IMG/VR virus record: IMGVR_UViG_3300043425_000372
Coordinates: 1 to 20,696 of that record
DNA length: 20,696 bases
Direction: 5' to 3' (one strand)
Source: a virus
Shown: positions 20,239-20,696 of the stretch, one piece after another
Numbering within the stretch: position 1 is the stretch's first letter
Layout of the letters: every line of letters begins with the position of its first letter
Program-made: the position numbers and the translations under genes
The notes under the pieces: generated by a model
The model's input: only the letters and a program-made list of their open reading frames with translations
Databases searched by the model: none
What the model was told of the DNA's origin: nothing

Positions 20239-20696
20239 ATGCTACTATCTGCAAAATGTATAACCTATGGAAGAGTGGAGTTTCTGGAAGAGTCACTCCA
20301 CTCTTTCCTTATTCAAGAGTATGATGGAGAGAGAGAAATGGTGATAGTCAATGATTGTCCATTTCAAAAACTCATATTTGATCATCCTAATGTTAGGATA
20401 TTCAATCTGACTGAAACCTTCAATACACTTGGGGATAAGGAAAACTTTGCTACAGAACAATGTAGAGGAGAAATAGTGATGCAATGGGATGATGATGACA
20501 TAGCTCTTCCAAATCATCTACAGAATGTAAAGAAATGGTTTGTTGAAGGTAGTGATCTTCTACATTGGCAGAAGGCAATATTTATGAATATTCCTGACAT
20601 AGAGAACATAAGCTGTGTAGGTAATTCAGGAATTGTCTATAGCAAGAAGATATGGAGAGAAATGGGTGGTTATCCTTTAGAAAATGCTGGATATGA
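20239..20696 (+). CDS. GT-A (family 2-like) glycosyltransferase, N-terminal part
   Basis: Runs off the right edge after about 152 codons. The start is MLLSAKCITYGRVEFLEES, typical of family 2 glycosyltransferases, followed by an MVIVNDCP strand and a W-D-D-D-D-I-A-L-P-N-H segment with the DxD metal/UDP-sugar site. A later NSGIVYSKKIWREMGGYP segment also fits. Phages use such enzymes to modify DNA bases or surface polymers; the target cannot be told. It starts 2 nt after the GroES-like gene, so it probably belongs to the same operon. Confidence 0.8.
   Translation, partial: MLLSAKCITYGRVEFLEESLHSFLIQEYDGEREMVIVNDCPFQKLIFDHPNVRIFNLTETFNTLGDKENFATEQCRGEIVMQWDDDDIALPNHLQNVKKWFVEGSDLLHWQKAIFMNIPDIENISCVGNSGIVYSKKIWREMGGYPLENAGY
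20271..20305 (+). repeat. Perfect 11-bp inverted repeat at the start of the glycosyltransferase gene
   Basis: AAGAGTGGAGT (20271-20281) pairs with ACTCCACTCTT (20295-20305) around a 13-nt loop, and the right arm runs into TCCTTATTC. It begins 32 nt into the glycosyltransferase coding sequence. The word GGAAGAGT occurs twice, once across the left arm and once in the loop, giving a second possible pairing. Confidence 0.7.

Noticed and set aside
1-20696. tRNA genes, CRISPR arrays, insertion sequences or integrase
   Set aside because: No cloverleaf-type sequence, repeat-spacer pattern, transposase motif or terminal inverted repeat was seen by eye; a tRNA or CRISPR scan would be decisive but could not be run.

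Overview
The window looks like the replication, recombination and nucleotide-metabolism region of a large, lytic-type double-stranded DNA bacteriophage, or of a contig from one. All supported genes lie on the + strand, are tightly packed (many ATGA-type overlaps), and are AT-rich. Several features point to a host in the Bacteroidetes. Start codons lack a clear Shine-Dalgarno sequence and often read A-C-A-ATG. One gap carries a TTTG/TAnnTTTG promoter like those of Bacteroides. A small protein of a type common in Bacteroidetes (DUF5522-like) is present. The gene set (DnaB-like helicase, SF2 helicase, Sak4-like NTPase, SSB-like protein, DnaG-like primase, uracil-DNA glycosylase-like protein, rIIA/rIIB, Exo8-like nuclease, class II ribonucleotide reductase, dUTPase) fits crAss-like or similar large Bacteroidetes phages. 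That taxonomic assignment is inference; no capsid, tail, integrase or DNA polymerase gene is visible here.

Four strong intrinsic-terminator hairpins divide the window into five blocks. Block 1 (1-4343): the tail of an AP2-domain homing endonuclease, a DnaB-like helicase, two small unknown genes, an SF2 helicase, a P-loop NTPase and an SSB-like protein. Block 2 (4415-9562): primase, a DUF932-like protein, a UDG-like protein that has lost its catalytic Asp, a 96-residue unknown, and rIIA-like. Block 3 (9645-14471): rIIB-like, a DUF7178-like (helix-hairpin-helix type) protein, an HNH endonuclease, an Exo8/RecB-type nuclease, three unknowns and a MazG-like protein. Block 4 (14547-16654): coenzyme-B12-dependent class II ribonucleotide reductase and a 58-residue Cys-rich protein. 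Block 5 (16752 to the end): RecA, dUTPase, a second HNH protein, PhoH-like ATPase, RyR-domain protein, two small proteins (one GroES-like) and the start of a GT-A glycosyltransferase.

Taken together, the genes would unwind and prime DNA (DnaB, primase, SSB), drive recombination-dependent replication (RecA, Exo8-like nuclease, Sak4-like NTPase, SF2 helicase), supply and clean the dNTP pool (RNR, dUTPase, MazG-like), and act on the host (rIIA/rIIB, PhoH, RyR, GroES-like, glycosyltransferase). The points most worth following up are the UDG-like protein with Ala in place of the catalytic Asp, the terminators set only about 15-50 nt before the next start codon, several perfect hairpins inside coding sequences, and the SF2 helicase with altered ATP-binding and Arg-finger motifs.
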